DNA from: Rhodospirillales bacterium
GTDB lineage: Bacteria > Pseudomonadota > Alphaproteobacteria > Acetobacterales > Acetobacteraceae
Assembly (NCBI GenBank): GCA_947458025.1
Contig: CANHCJ010000001.1
Coordinates: 1-64,000 of the forward strand
Direction of reading: 5' to 3'
Length of the DNA: 64,000 bases
Shown one piece after another: positions 29,449 through 40,100 of the stretch; position 1 is the first letter of the stretch, and each line of letters opens with the position of its first letter. Made by a program: the position numbers and the translations under genes. A model generated the notes under the pieces. That model saw only the letters and a list, made by a program, of their open reading frames with translations, ran no database searches and was not told where the DNA came from.

Positions 29449-30284
29449 TCGACCGCCCCATCATCTTCTCCCCCGTGATGGTCACGGCGCTGTTGGCCGG
29501 GAAGAAGACGCAGACGCGCCGGCTCTTGCGAGAACCCATGCCGCCGGCGCCATCGGCCGATAGCATCCACCCATCCAATGCCGGCCGGAAGCTGCACGCC
29601 GCCCCCTACTTCGACGCCCATTGCGGCGAGCGGAATACACCCGCCAACCCACGAGGCATGAGCGAACGCTGGTGCTGGTGGACGCGGGACGATCGCCAGT
29701 GCCTGCCGACCATTCGCATTGGCTATGCCCCCGGCGACCGCCTATGGGTGCGGGAGAGCGCCTGGATATACGGCCGATGGGTCCGCGACGGCCTCACCCA
29801 CAAGGGGGTGGACCGCTGGAGATTCCGCACCAGCCCGGAGCGGCGCGTCATCTACGACGATCAAACCGCCGGCCGAGCGGACGAGTTGCGCAGGGGCCTC
29901 GGCGACCGCAATCGGCCGGGCGATGGCTTTTGGCTCCGCCCCTCAATCCACGTGGAGCGATGGGCTTCGCGCCTCACCCTGACCGTGCAGGAGGTGCGGG
30001 TGCAGCGGTTGCAGGACATCACCGAGGATGATGCGCTGGCCGAGGGAATCACCTGCGAGCGCGTCATCGTCGGCACCAACTGCAACGGCGGGCGCCACAA
30101 CGAGGAATGGGGCGATCGCTTCTTCTTCGCAGGGTGCGACGGTGAAGGTTTCGAGGATGGTATCGCCGCCTTCTCTGCCCTGTGGAACAGCCTGCACGGC
30201 CCCAGCGCCTGGCAGATGAACCCGCACGTGGTGGCCCTGACCTTCCAGGTGCACCAGGGGAACATCGACAGGATGCCGGCATGA
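29445..30284 (+). CDS. ASCH/PUA-like phage protein
   Basis: 'RPIIFSPVMVTALLAGKKTQTRRLL...GDRLWVRESAW...RPSIHVERWASRLTLTVQEVRVQRLQDITEDDALAEGI'. Confidence 0.75.
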   Translation: MIDRPIIFSPVMVTALLAGKKTQTRRLLREPMPPAPSADSIHPSNAGRKLHAAPYFDAHCGERNTPANPRGMSERWCWWTRDDRQCLPTIRIGYAPGDRLWVRESAWIYGRWVRDGLTHKGVDRWRFRTSPERRVIYDDQTAGRADELRRGLGDRNRPGDGFWLRPSIHVERWASRLTLTVQEVRVQRLQDITEDDALAEGITCERVIVGTNCNGGRHNEEWGDRFFFAGCDGEGFEDGIAAFSALWNSLHGPSAWQMNPHVVALTFQVHQGNIDRMPA

Positions 30285-30943
30285 CGACGCGCCGATCCGG
30301 GCTGCAACAGCTCAATTTCGCCGTTGCCCACGAAAAAGGCAGCGGCCGGCGGATGGCGCGGTTCACCTGCGATAGCTGCGGCGAAACGCTCGACATCCCC
30401 GACTCCACCGGTCACACGCCGCCGGCGCAGATTGCCACCAAGGCCATCGCCGCCGGCTGGGATGCCGACCACCGCGCCGGCCGGCGTTGCCGCTGTCCCA
30501 AGTGCAAAGGCAGCAAGGCGCGCGCCACGACCCCCACCCCCACCCCGCCCCCCAAGGCGCCGGAGTTGCCCATGGCCCTCACCCTGCCCGCCCCCCTCAC
30601 GTCCGACCAGCGCGTCGCCATCCGTGAGGCGCTGGCCATGCACTTCGATGATGGGCTGGGCGCCTATGTCGGCGACATGGACGACGAGTCGCTGGCGCGA
30701 CAGGTGGGCGTGCCGCGCGTCCACGTAGAGACGATCCGGGAGACTGCGTTCGGGCCCATCCGCATCACCGCCGCGCAGAAGGAAGCGCAGCGCCAGATTG
30801 CCGCCCTCCAGGCTGAGCTCGCCGTGGTGACCGGCGAGGTGGAGGCGGCCAAAGCCACCATCGCCGCGGCGGAGGGGCTGGTGAACGACCTCCGCGCCCG
30901 CGCGGATGCGCTGGCCGGGCAACTCGCGAGGAAAGCAGCATGA
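30281..30943 (+). CDS. Zn-binding N-terminus + coiled-coil hypothetical protein
   Basis: 'FTCDSCGETLDI...CRCPKCKGSK' then coiled coil. Confidence 0.55.
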   Translation: MTTRRSGLQQLNFAVAHEKGSGRRMARFTCDSCGETLDIPDSTGHTPPAQIATKAIAAGWDADHRAGRRCRCPKCKGSKARATTPTPTPPPKAPELPMALTLPAPLTSDQRVAIREALAMHFDDGLGAYVGDMDDESLARQVGVPRVHVETIRETAFGPIRITAAQKEAQRQIAALQAELAVVTGEVEAAKATIAAAEGLVNDLRARADALAGQLARKAA

Positions 30944-31161
30944 GCAACAAGCGCCACCCCGGCCCCTTCACAGTCGAATGTCGCCCGCGCGGGAAAACCG
31001 CCTGGCAGAGCGTGACCGCGGCCCGCATGCTCACCGTGGATCGCCAGCATGCCCAACAATGGGCCACCCGGCGCGAGGCGGAACAGGCCATGGCGCGCAT
31101 GAGCGGACTCTTCTCCGGCCCCCTGCGCATCAGCACCAGAATCGGGAAGAAGGCCGGATGA
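30940..31161 (+). CDS. small hypothetical protein
   Basis: 73 aa, ATGA overlap. Confidence 0.5.
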   Translation: MSNKRHPGPFTVECRPRGKTAWQSVTAARMLTVDRQHAQQWATRREAEQAMARMSGLFSGPLRISTRIGKKAG

Positions 31162-31475
31162 ACCTCCGCACGCTGAAAAAGCGGTGCAAGCTAGCGCGGG
31201 ACATCCTGATCCGGGATCACGGCTATAGGCCGAAGGACTTCACGCTGGCCGACGGCGACGAGTCGATCGACGCCCCGACCAACATGGAGGCGCGGTTCCA
31301 GAACTACGGATTCCTGGACCCCGGCCCCCTGCCCGGCACCCCCCTTCTATGGCGCCGCACGAACTACGAGGCCGACGAATGGGACTACAGCCTGCCATGT
31401 GAGCACTTGGCCGACATCATCTACATCGAGCACACCAACTTCGGCATGGGCTACATGGACACGCGCGATGTCTGA
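31158..31475 (+). CDS. hypothetical protein
   Basis: ATGA overlap, 105 aa. Confidence 0.5.
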   Translation: MNLRTLKKRCKLARDILIRDHGYRPKDFTLADGDESIDAPTNMEARFQNYGFLDPGPLPGTPLLWRRTNYEADEWDYSLPCEHLADIIYIEHTNFGMGYMDTRDV

Positions 31476-31770
31476 AACCCCGAGCTACCACGACCTGCAC
31501 ATCACCACCGCAGAAATAGCGCGGACGCCCATTTACAACCTCCCGTTCTCCGTCCAGGTCAAATGCAACCGGGTCGGGGGGTGGGAGGTATGGGAAATCT
31601 GGGACGGAAGCGAAAGGCTCCTGGGCGGGGAGTATGCTGGCCCGGAGAACGGGCTTCGCCTCGACGTGGCCGGCCGCGTGATCGTGGACTCACTCAGCCC
31701 TAAAACAGCGACTGTTGCTCATCCGGCGCCGCCAGCCCCTCCGGCACCTGATCCGGCGCCGCCGGCATGA
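31468..31770 (+). CDS. hypothetical protein, 3' end antisense to the helicase gene
   Basis: ATG 31468; C-terminus overlaps the 3' end of minus-strand 31700..36301. Confidence 0.45.
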   Translation: MSETPSYHDLHITTAEIARTPIYNLPFSVQVKCNRVGGWEVWEIWDGSERLLGGEYAGPENGLRLDVAGRVIVDSLSPKTATVAHPAPPAPPAPDPAPPA

Positions 31771-34700
31771 ACGTCGGCGTCTTCGCCTCCACCTGGCCCG
31801 CGCGCACGCGGTGCAGGTAGCCGGCCAGGCCGGTGTCATCCAGCCCTTCCAGGGGCGATGTCATAATCTCCCGGAGCTCATACTTGTCGGTCAGCCGCCG
31901 GCGGGCCTTCCGCACCGCGGCGTGGTCCGGCACCAGGTCGGCGAGCTCGACATCCTCCGTTTGCCCGATGCGGTGGATCCGGCCGTTCCGCTGGGCGTGC
32001 ACCATGGCGGTCATCGGCGTGTCGTACTGCACCAGCCATTTCCCGTGCTGGAGGTTCGCGCCGACGGCGCCGGCGTCCGAGCACAGGATGATGTCCGCCT
32101 CGCCCTTCGTGAAGGCGCGCTTCTTCTTGTCCTTCTCCGCCGCGGAGTCCTTGCCGGTCAGGATCACCACCCGGTGCCCGTCCGCCTTCAGCCGCTCCGC
32201 CGCCTCTTCCACGCGCTGGAGGCTATGGACGAACACCACCCCCGGCTTGCCCTTCCGCTCGCCCGCGAACTTCGCCAGGGCCTCCGTGCTGGCCCGGCCG
32301 TTCACGGCCCGATGCACCGCGCCGTTGTGCACGATGCCGACGCTGGCCTGTATCTTCGCGGCGATGTCGGCGTGCTTGCCTTCCTCCGCCCCTTCGAAGC
32401 TGGAAGGGGACAGCACCTTGGCGGCCTCGACATCCACCCGCCCCTGCATCCGCGCGGTGCGGGCGGCGGCCGCGGCGCCGTCCAGCCGCGCCAGCTCCGC
32501 CTCTTGCTCCGGGTGGAGCTTGACCGACACCTCGCGCTTGTTCGCCTTCACGCCCGGGTCAATGCTGCCGGTGTAGTAGTGCCGGGCGAGCTCGCGGCGC
32601 AGGCCGTCCCGCGCGGCCGAGGTGTCCACCCCGTACTTCCGCAGGAAGGCGGCGCGGTCGGAGTAGCGGGCGGGGTCCATCTTCGCCAGCACGTCGAACG
32701 CCTCGCTGGCGTCGTTCTTCACGGGATCCGCGGTGGCGTTCACGTAGTAGGGCATGTGCGCGGAGACGGCATCGAGGACGTTCGCCATCGCGCTGTTCTC
32801 CTTCCCCTGCCGGTTAAGGAGCTGGTGCCCTTCGTCCACGGCGAGGTAGTCGGCGCTGATCCCCTCCGCCGCCATCAGCTCCTTCATGTAGCTCGCGCGC
32901 TCGGCCGGCTTCATCCCCTCCAGCTTTTCGGCGATCGCCGCCGGCTCCGCGCCCTCGCGCTTGGCTGCCAGGTGCAGCATGTCATCGCGCAGGGCGGCAT
33001 GGGTCACCACGACGAAATGGTGCTGGGGGTCCTTCAGCGCGGCAATCCGTTCCTCGCGCGAGGCCCCCGGCTGGCAGTGCCAGGAGTACTTGCCCGGCTC
33101 CAGCAGGGTCAGCGCCTCCCCGTGGAACTGCCCCTGCACGATCGACGGGACGGCGAAGATCCCGCGCTTCGCCTTCCCCTTCTCAATCAGGTTCGTGAGG
33201 CCGGAAAGCATGATGGAGGTTTTCCCCGACCCCACGCCCATGCCCAGCCCGGTGCGGCCGTTGTGCTCTATCAGCTTCACCGCGCGCTGCCGGCCAGCAT
33301 AGGGCCCGCTCATGGTGGGGCGCCACAGCTTCACCGGCTCGCCCGGGCGGAAATTGTGACCAACAATCGGCATCATGCCGGCAATCTGCCGCTCCGCCGC
33401 GTGGCCGATCGTGTGGCGCATGCCGATCGGCGGCGGCTTGGCCGGCGCCGCCTCCGCCTCGACCGATCCGGGCGGGGGCGACGGCTCTTCCGACGCGCCG
33501 AAGAGTCCCATCTGCGCCTGCGAAATCGCCTCTTCCTGCGCCCGGGCGGATTCCATCTTCTCCGCCACCGAGCCCGCGGCGTAGCGCCCCTGGACGCGCT
33601 CCCGCAGGGAGTCGATGAGCTTGCGCTGATCGGCCAGCCGCGCCTCGCGCGCCTTCGGATCCAGCGCGTCCAGGTGGCGTAGGTCGTTGGCGATGACGGT
33701 TTGCCCGAGCTTCAGCGGGGCGCCAGGTCGCAGCCGATTGTGATGCTCGGCGAACCGCCCCAGCACGCGCGAGCGGACCACGTCCTGCATCGCCTCATAG
33801 GCACGGGCCGGCGAGCCCATCACATCGAGGTACTTCCCCCAATTCATGGTGGCGGCGTTCACCTTGGCGGCGGTTTCGTCCCGCCGCTGGCGCCATTCCG
33901 TCCAGGCCGGATTCGTGCCCCGGCCGAACATATCCTCGACCTCCTTCTCCGGTTCCGCCCCCTCCAGCTTCTTCAGCTCTTCCACCAGGCCGGCGGCAGC
34001 GGGATCGGTGCGGCCGTGTTCCTGCGCAAAAACCTCGCGGAGCGCGCCCTGATCCTGCGGTGTCAGCTCGCCCACCGGCTTGAACGCCACCACGCCTTCG
34101 GGGTGCTCCGCCAGGGCGCGGTGGAGCGCGTCCACCGCCACCTGATCGACGGTGAATTGCTGGCGGTGCAGCGGCGACAGCCGCCCCCCATAGGCCCGCT
34201 CGGCGAACTCGTCGGCCAGGCGGTCGAATGTGTCCTGGTAGGCCTCCGCGCGCACCATCTTGCCGTCGCCATCGCGCAGGGGGGCGATCTTCTCCAGCGC
34301 CTCCATGAACGCGCCGCGATCGCCGGCGCGCTGCATCGTGTCTTCCGACAGCAGCGCGGCCATGATGTCGGCCGCCGGCATGCCATCCGCGGCGCGCCCG
34401 CCGATGAAATCCGCGATGTCCCGCGCCACGTCGCCGGTGCTGGTGAACGGCAGCGCCAGGGTGCGGGCGACGCCCGGCTTGATGTTCATGGCCATGTCCG
34501 GCCGGTTCGCCACGCCGAGCGGGAGCCAGTCGTCTTCATCCTGCCGCCCCTCCATGATGTCCAGCGCGCCCCGCACGCGCGCCAGGTCCTCGCGCGAGAC
34601 AGGCTGCGCCAGGCGGTCCATGCCGGCCGCGGTGATCGTCAGGATGGTGGAGGCGCCCACCTTGGCCACCGTGTAGTCGCCCCGCTCCAGGCCGATCGCC

Positions 34701-36301
34701 CGGGCTTGCTGGATGGCTTGCTCGATCGGCGTGCGCTGTAGGCTGACCTCAAGCTTCTCCTTCTTCGCCTGGCCCAGCGCCACCACCAGCGCGGCGTTCG
34801 CCTCCATTTCCCCCAGCGCGGTGCCGAGGGTGCGTTGGGCGTTGCCGATGAACTCCCGCCGGCGGGCGTTCAGCTCCTGCGCCACGGCCAGGGACGCCGC
34901 GTCGTGCGCCTCGCCCAGCTCGATTTCCTGCGCCATTTCGTGCCACTCGCGCGCCTCGCGCAGGGCGGAGTCGGACAGGCGCATGTAGTGCTCGACGTGG
35001 AACCCGCCCATGCCGTCGGCGAGCTCCTTCATTTCCTCCGGCGTCAGGTCCGCGTGCAGCCGGCGGGCCAGCACCTGCGCCGCGCCGGCGATCCCGAGCA
35101 CGTCCACGACGGAGCGATCGACCATGGAGGCGCCGCCCACGGCCAAGGCCACGGCGTTCATGCTGTTGAACCCGCCCACGCCGATATGCCGCCCCACCGA
35201 CTCTTCGGTGGCGCCCATCTTCCCCAGCTCTTCCAGGAAGGCGCGCGTCTTCAGGGTGCGCAGGTCGTTCTCCAGCCCCTCCACCACCTCCGCATCCACC
35301 GGCCGCCCCACCTCTTCCAGCACGAACGCCTTCGGCTCGACCGGCTCCCGGGCCGCGTCGATCCTCTGCATCTTCTCCCGGGCCTGCGCCCGCACCGCCC
35401 GCAGTTGCTTCTCCGCCTTCAGCAGCTCCACCGCCGCCTTGGCCTGTAGAACACGGTTCGGGTCCACCTTGGGGCCGGCGTCGCGGATGCCCTCCAGCTC
35501 CTTCGCCACCTTGGCGGCGACTTCCTTGCGCGCCTCCCCCCCGGCGCGCGGCTTGGCATCGGCCGGCCGCGCCGCCTCCGCCTCCGCGGCCAGCTCTTCG
35601 CGCGTCAGCCCCGCCTCTTCCGCGCGCTTGCCGTATTCGGTGGAGTAGCCCAGCCCCTTCGTGGCGGGGGCGACGGGATCCAGGTCCTGCACGCTGATCG
35701 TGGCGGGGTCCGCCGCGGCCATCGGGATTTCCCCGACCTCGCCCGCCCGCTCCGCCGCTCCCTGGAGAAGCGCCTGGCGCTGGCGCTCGACCGCCTGTTG
35801 CGCACGCTGGAACACGGCCCGGCCGTGCGCCGCGGCCGCCGCCTTCACGGCTTCGGGGCTGGCGTTCTGGTATTGCTCTTCCGGGAACCGGAGCTCTTCC
35901 GGCTTCCAGCCCATCGCATCGGCGACGGTCTGGACGAACTTCGCCTCATGGTCCTTGAGCTGGGCCCGAAGCGCCTCGCGCGCCGCCGTCTTCGACTCGG
36001 TCAGGCCATCGGCCTTGTCCCGCTCGCGCTGGCGCTTCTTTTCGTCCCGGCGCGCCTCCGCCTTCCGGGCGGCTTCGGCCTTGTACTCGCCTTCCGAGCG
36101 CACGCCCGTGAGCTTCAGGTAGTTGAGCTTGCCCCCTGCCCCGCCGATCACGCGCGCCGAGCCGTCGGGATTCGGCTGGATGAGAACGGGCTGGCCTTCC
36201 GTCCCAGGGCCATGGGGCCGGACGGTGATCCATCGGGCCCCGGGCGGGAGCGCCGCCGCCTTCAGCATGTCGGGCGGCGGCTGGAACAGCAGGATGAGCA
36301 T
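31700..36301 (-). CDS. large SNF2-type helicase polyvalent-like protein
   Basis: 1533 aa; 'GLGMGVGSGKTSIMLSGL', 'VDEGHQLLN', 'QRNGRIHRIGQTEDVELADL'; N-terminal 'DMLKAAALPPGARWITVRPHGPGTEGQPVLIQPNPDGSARVIGGAGGKLNYLKL'. Confidence 0.85.
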   Translation of the reverse strand: MLILLFQPPPDMLKAAALPPGARWITVRPHGPGTEGQPVLIQPNPDGSARVIGGAGGKLNYLKLTGVRSEGEYKAEAARKAEARRDEKKRQRERDKADGLTESKTAAREALRAQLKDHEAKFVQTVADAMGWKPEELRFPEEQYQNASPEAVKAAAAAHGRAVFQRAQQAVERQRQALLQGAAERAGEVGEIPMAAADPATISVQDLDPVAPATKGLGYSTEYGKRAEEAGLTREELAAEAEAARPADAKPRAGGEARKEVAAKVAKELEGIRDAGPKVDPNRVLQAKAAVELLKAEKQLRAVRAQAREKMQRIDAAREPVEPKAFVLEEVGRPVDAEVVEGLENDLRTLKTRAFLEELGKMGATEESVGRHIGVGGFNSMNAVALAVGGASMVDRSVVDVLGIAGAAQVLARRLHADLTPEEMKELADGMGGFHVEHYMRLSDSALREAREWHEMAQEIELGEAHDAASLAVAQELNARRREFIGNAQRTLGTALGEMEANAALVVALGQAKKEKLEVSLQRTPIEQAIQQARAIGLERGDYTVAKVGASTILTITAAGMDRLAQPVSREDLARVRGALDIMEGRQDEDDWLPLGVANRPDMAMNIKPGVARTLALPFTSTGDVARDIADFIGGRAADGMPAADIMAALLSEDTMQRAGDRGAFMEALEKIAPLRDGDGKMVRAEAYQDTFDRLADEFAERAYGGRLSPLHRQQFTVDQVAVDALHRALAEHPEGVVAFKPVGELTPQDQGALREVFAQEHGRTDPAAAGLVEELKKLEGAEPEKEVEDMFGRGTNPAWTEWRQRRDETAAKVNAATMNWGKYLDVMGSPARAYEAMQDVVRSRVLGRFAEHHNRLRPGAPLKLGQTVIANDLRHLDALDPKAREARLADQRKLIDSLRERVQGRYAAGSVAEKMESARAQEEAISQAQMGLFGASEEPSPPPGSVEAEAAPAKPPPIGMRHTIGHAAERQIAGMMPIVGHNFRPGEPVKLWRPTMSGPYAGRQRAVKLIEHNGRTGLGMGVGSGKTSIMLSGLTNLIEKGKAKRGIFAVPSIVQGQFHGEALTLLEPGKYSWHCQPGASREERIAALKDPQHHFVVVTHAALRDDMLHLAAKREGAEPAAIAEKLEGMKPAERASYMKELMAAEGISADYLAVDEGHQLLNRQGKENSAMANVLDAVSAHMPYYVNATADPVKNDASEAFDVLAKMDPARYSDRAAFLRKYGVDTSAARDGLRRELARHYYTGSIDPGVKANKREVSVKLHPEQEAELARLDGAAAAARTARMQGRVDVEAAKVLSPSSFEGAEEGKHADIAAKIQASVGIVHNGAVHRAVNGRASTEALAKFAGERKGKPGVVFVHSLQRVEEAAERLKADGHRVVILTGKDSAAEKDKKKRAFTKGEADIILCSDAGAVGANLQHGKWLVQYDTPMTAMVHAQRNGRIHRIGQTEDVELADLVPDHAAVRKARRRLTDKYELREIMTSPLEGLDDTGLAGYLHRVRAGQVEAKTPTFMPAAPDQVPEGLAAPDEQQSLF

Positions 36302-36329
36302 GCGCCCACCCTGCCGTCACGACGCCCGG

Positions 36330-36686
36330 CTAGAGGTGCGACCGGAGCTCGGAGACTGCGCTAGCGATGCGCTGGAGCGAATAGTCGATGCCATCCTGGT
36401 AGCGGAAAAGCTCGCCGAGCTTCCCATCGGCCACCGGGCGCGGCTTGGAGTTGCCGTCGATGTTCGCTTGCGGCGCTTCGCCGCGCACGAGCGTGAGCAG
36501 GACATCCAACTGCGCCGCCAGCGAGTCGGCGGTATCGGTCGCCCGACGCGCCCTGAAGACCGCCTCATCCAGGGCCGTCGTCGGCGTCAGGTCCAGCCCC
36601 ACCGCCGTGCCAACGGGCGTCACGTGCGCATGCAGGGGGTGGGGGGGCATGCGGGGAATGGCGGGGGCGGCATAGGCGCGATCGTT
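36330..36686 (-). CDS. hypothetical protein
   Basis: MNDRAYAAPAIPRMPPHPLHAHVTPVGTAVGLDLTPTTALDEAV; SD AAGGAGCATCCCATG. Confidence 0.5.
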   Translation of the reverse strand, partial: NDRAYAAPAIPRMPPHPLHAHVTPVGTAVGLDLTPTTALDEAVFRARRATDTADSLAAQLDVLLTLVRGEAPQANIDGNSKPRPVADGKLGELFRYQDGIDYSLQRIASAVSELRSHL

Positions 36687-36779
36687 CATGGGATGCTCCT
36701 TCGGGGCTGGATTGCCTGCCACCAGGGCGCCGTCACGACCGGATGTAGCTGACTAGCTAGGTAGGTGCTTTTTTCGCTG

Positions 36780-36806
36780 AAGAAAAAGAAGCAAAAAACT
36801 TTTGCT
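36780..36806 (-). terminator. AT-rich hairpin terminator
   Basis: minus strand AGCAAAA-GTT-TTTTGCT followed by TCTTTTTC, just after gene 36813..37136. Confidence 0.65.
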
Positions 36807-36812
36807 CCCTTT

Positions 36813-37136
36813 TCAAAGCCCCGCGTCTTCATCGAAGATCACCACCACCTCGCCGTCCGGCCCTTCGACGTGGCCGGCTTCGCGCGGATAGCGGGCGTTC
36901 TGGCCGTACTCGAGGAACGCCGCCTCCAGCGTCTCCGCCAGCGTCATCGCCGGCACCAGCGCCGCGGTTTCCGGGTCCTGGTAGCTCCCCAGCATGTAGA
37001 GCTGATCCGGGCCGTAGCCCGCGCGCTTCAGGAGCGCCTTCACCGGCCACCAGTAGATGCCGAACAGCTTGTAGCGGCCCGGGTCCGTCTGGAGTTGCTG
37101 GACGATGTTGCGGAAGGCCTGCGCCGGGTCAGTCAC
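36813..37136 (-). CDS. hypothetical protein
   Basis: GTGA overlap with DarB-like gene; 'RYKLFGIYWWPVKALLKRAGYGPDQLYMLGSYQDPETAALVP'. Confidence 0.6.
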   Translation of the reverse strand: MTDPAQAFRNIVQQLQTDPGRYKLFGIYWWPVKALLKRAGYGPDQLYMLGSYQDPETAALVPAMTLAETLEAAFLEYGQNARYPREAGHVEGPDGEVVVIFDEDAGL

Positions 37137-40100
37137 CCCCTCGCCTCCTTCTCCGGCGGCAGGAGCTGATCCAGCCATTCCCACACCGGCAGGTCCGGCG
37201 ACACCAGCGCGTTCGCGCCGCGGCTATGCGGCTGCACCGACAGCACCAGCGGGTGCACGGTATTCGTGTCCCGCCACCCCTGCTTCATCGGCACCGCCGC
37301 CTTCATCGGCTTCTCCGCCTCCCCCAGCGCCTCCGCCCGTGTCTTCAGGGCATCCACCACCACCGCCGGCCAGAGGCTGCCAGGGTAGGCGCGCACCTCC
37401 CGAGCATAGCCCGAGGCATCGCGCCCGGACACCTTCGGCATGTGCTCCGGGAAGTCCACCACCGGCAGCGCGGCCGCCATGGCGTCGTGGAAGGTAGGGG
37501 CGGCGGCAATCCGCGCCATCACCTGGCGCTGCACCTCTGCCTTCGCCTCCGCCAGCCCGCCGCCGCCGAACACGGTTTCGAACGCCCCCTCCCACGGGTT
37601 CTTGTTGCTCCCCGTGGCGCCGGCGGAGGGATAGGCCGCCTTCAGGCCGGTCGTTTCCGTCGTGCCGCTGTAGCCCCTCCGCCCGCGGCTGGAGGTGAAG
37701 GTGTTGCTCGCCACCGTGCGACCCAGCGCCTCCCGCACATAGGCCTGGATCGCCTTCGCGCGGTGCTCCGGCGTCGGCAGCATGAAATCGTGCGACGGGA
37801 TCTTCTTCCGCACGTCGTATTCGTCCGCCACCGCCGGCTCACCCTGCGGGTCCAGCAGGTACCACTTGCCGCCGTAGCCCTTGCCGTTCGACAGCTTGTA
37901 GCCCTGCGCCTTCTCCTTCAGGGTCGATTGCAGGTCCGCGGCCCGCTCCGCGATGAAGGACGGCGGCATGCGGCGGATGTCGGCGATGTTGGCCAGCTTC
38001 GACAGCCCCTCTTCGGCCGCCTTGCGCGCCAGCGCCTCGCCCTCGCGCCTCTCTTCCTCCGCGTCGTAGCTGGCCGGGGTGATGTTGTGGCGCATCGCAT
38101 CCAGCCGGAACATTTGCGGCTCTTGCTGGCCGAAGGGGCGGGCGAAGACCGTCTTCCGCTCCCGGTCCAGCTCGGTCACCACCCACTTGCTGGCCGCGTC
38201 GCCCCATTGGATCGGGGCGTCCTTCCCCGGCTCCATCGTGAAGGCCGCGCCGGCGTAATAGGCATGGCCCGTGGTGGGCTCGATAAGCGCCGGCACGTCG
38301 CCGGCCAGCAGGTGCTTGTGCGGGAAATGCTGGTTCGCCTGGAGCTGTTCCGTCAGCACGTCCACCCGGTGCGACAGGCGCCCCACGACGGCGGGATCCG
38401 GCTCCTTCGTCTCCCGCAGCTTGGCCAGGTTCTGGCGCATCGACACCAGCTTGGCGAAGGACTCCACCGCCCGGCCCCGTTCCTCCGCCACCTTCCGCTC
38501 CCGCGCGGCCGCGGTGTCCGCCTCATACTTCGCGCGCGCCTCTTCCGGGTTCGCCGACAGCATGATGAGCATGTCCTGCCGGGAGCCGGCACCCACCTTG
38601 GCCAGGTTCTCGACCCGGTCGCCGCCGTTCCACAGAAGGTCCATCCAGTCCTTCTTCGCGGACACGGTTTGCCACCGGTAGCCGTCAAAGGACCCCTTGG
38701 CGAGGTAAGTGTGGATGCCGACGGCCTCCATCTTGTTCCCCTGACGGAGTCCGCGGCCGTTCCGTTGCTGGAGGCTGGCCGGCTCCCACGGCAGGTCCAG
38801 GTGGTGAATGTCCGTGGTCCGCTTCTGGAGGTTCAGCCCCTCGCCCATCGTGGCGGTGTTGCCGATCACCGCATCCAGCTCGCCCTTGTTGAACGCATCG
38901 GCGATCTTCTGCCGCGCGGTGCCGGTGCTCGCCGTCTTCGCGTTCACGATGGCGATGCGGTTGCGCGGGATCCCGTTGCGCACCAGCGCCGCGGCGATCT
39001 TCTCGTGCACGCCGACATGGTCGCAGAAGATGACCTGCCCGCCCTCCTTGGCGAGCTTCGCCGCGTTCCCGGCGCATGCCTCGATTTTCGGCGAGTGCGG
39101 CGCCTTGTGCCCCAGCAGCTCCAGGTCGATCGCCGCCTTCCCCATCTTGTCCATGATGGAGAAAATGTGCGCATCGCCCTCCGCGTCCCCCTCCGCCGCC
39201 TTCGAAGCCGCCTCGCGCAGCTCCGCATAGACCCGCTCCTGATCCCCCGTCATGTCCACCAGGTGCTGGGTATCCCGCCGCGCCGGCAGCTTCAGGCCGA
39301 CATCCTCCGCCGTCGTGCGGTCGATGTACCGCTTCATCACCTCGCGCAGCTCGCCGAGGTTCTTGAAGCCCGACACCACCAGAGCGTCGTCCAGCTCGCC
39401 ATTCACCCCCAGGATAGTGTCCTGCTTGAACTCGCAGAACCGATCCAGGAAATCCTCGCTGTTCTTGATGCCCATGCGCTGGAAAGCCTCCGGCGCGATG
39501 TGCGAAAGCATCGAGTAGATTTCGAGCGGGCTGTTCTTCGTCGGGGTGGCCGTGAGCATGTAAACGCCCGCGTCGCCATTGGCCTCCCGCAGGGCGCGGT
39601 TCTTGAAATACGTGTCCTGCGCCCGGTTCGACAGGCCGGAGCCGCCGAGAAATTTGGGCGACTCGCCGAAGCGATTGCGCGCGGCATAGAGGTTCTTGAA
39701 GGCGTGGCCTTCGTCCAGGATCAGCGCGTTCAGCCCCAGGTCCTTGAACGTCAGGGTGTCCTCGCGCTTGGCGAAATCCCGCTTCGCCACCGCCTGGTCA
39801 TAGGCGGTGCGGATGGCGTTCAGCCGCTTGTCGCCGGCGTTGCCGAGCGAGTCCGCGCGCTGGGTCCAGAAATCGTCGTTGGCGTATTCCCCCTTCGTGA
39901 TGGGGTCCAGGTCGATTTCATTCCACGCGGGTTGCGTGATGAAGACGAAATCGTAATCGTTTTGTGCGAGTTGGTGGAGCTTGGCCTGGCGGGTGGCCTC
40001 GTCGTCCGCCTTGGCCACCGGCTTGCCGTCCTTGCCCACCGACTGCGTCTCGCCGATGAGAAGCACCTTGGAGCCGGGGAACCAGAACTCGGCCTCGGCG

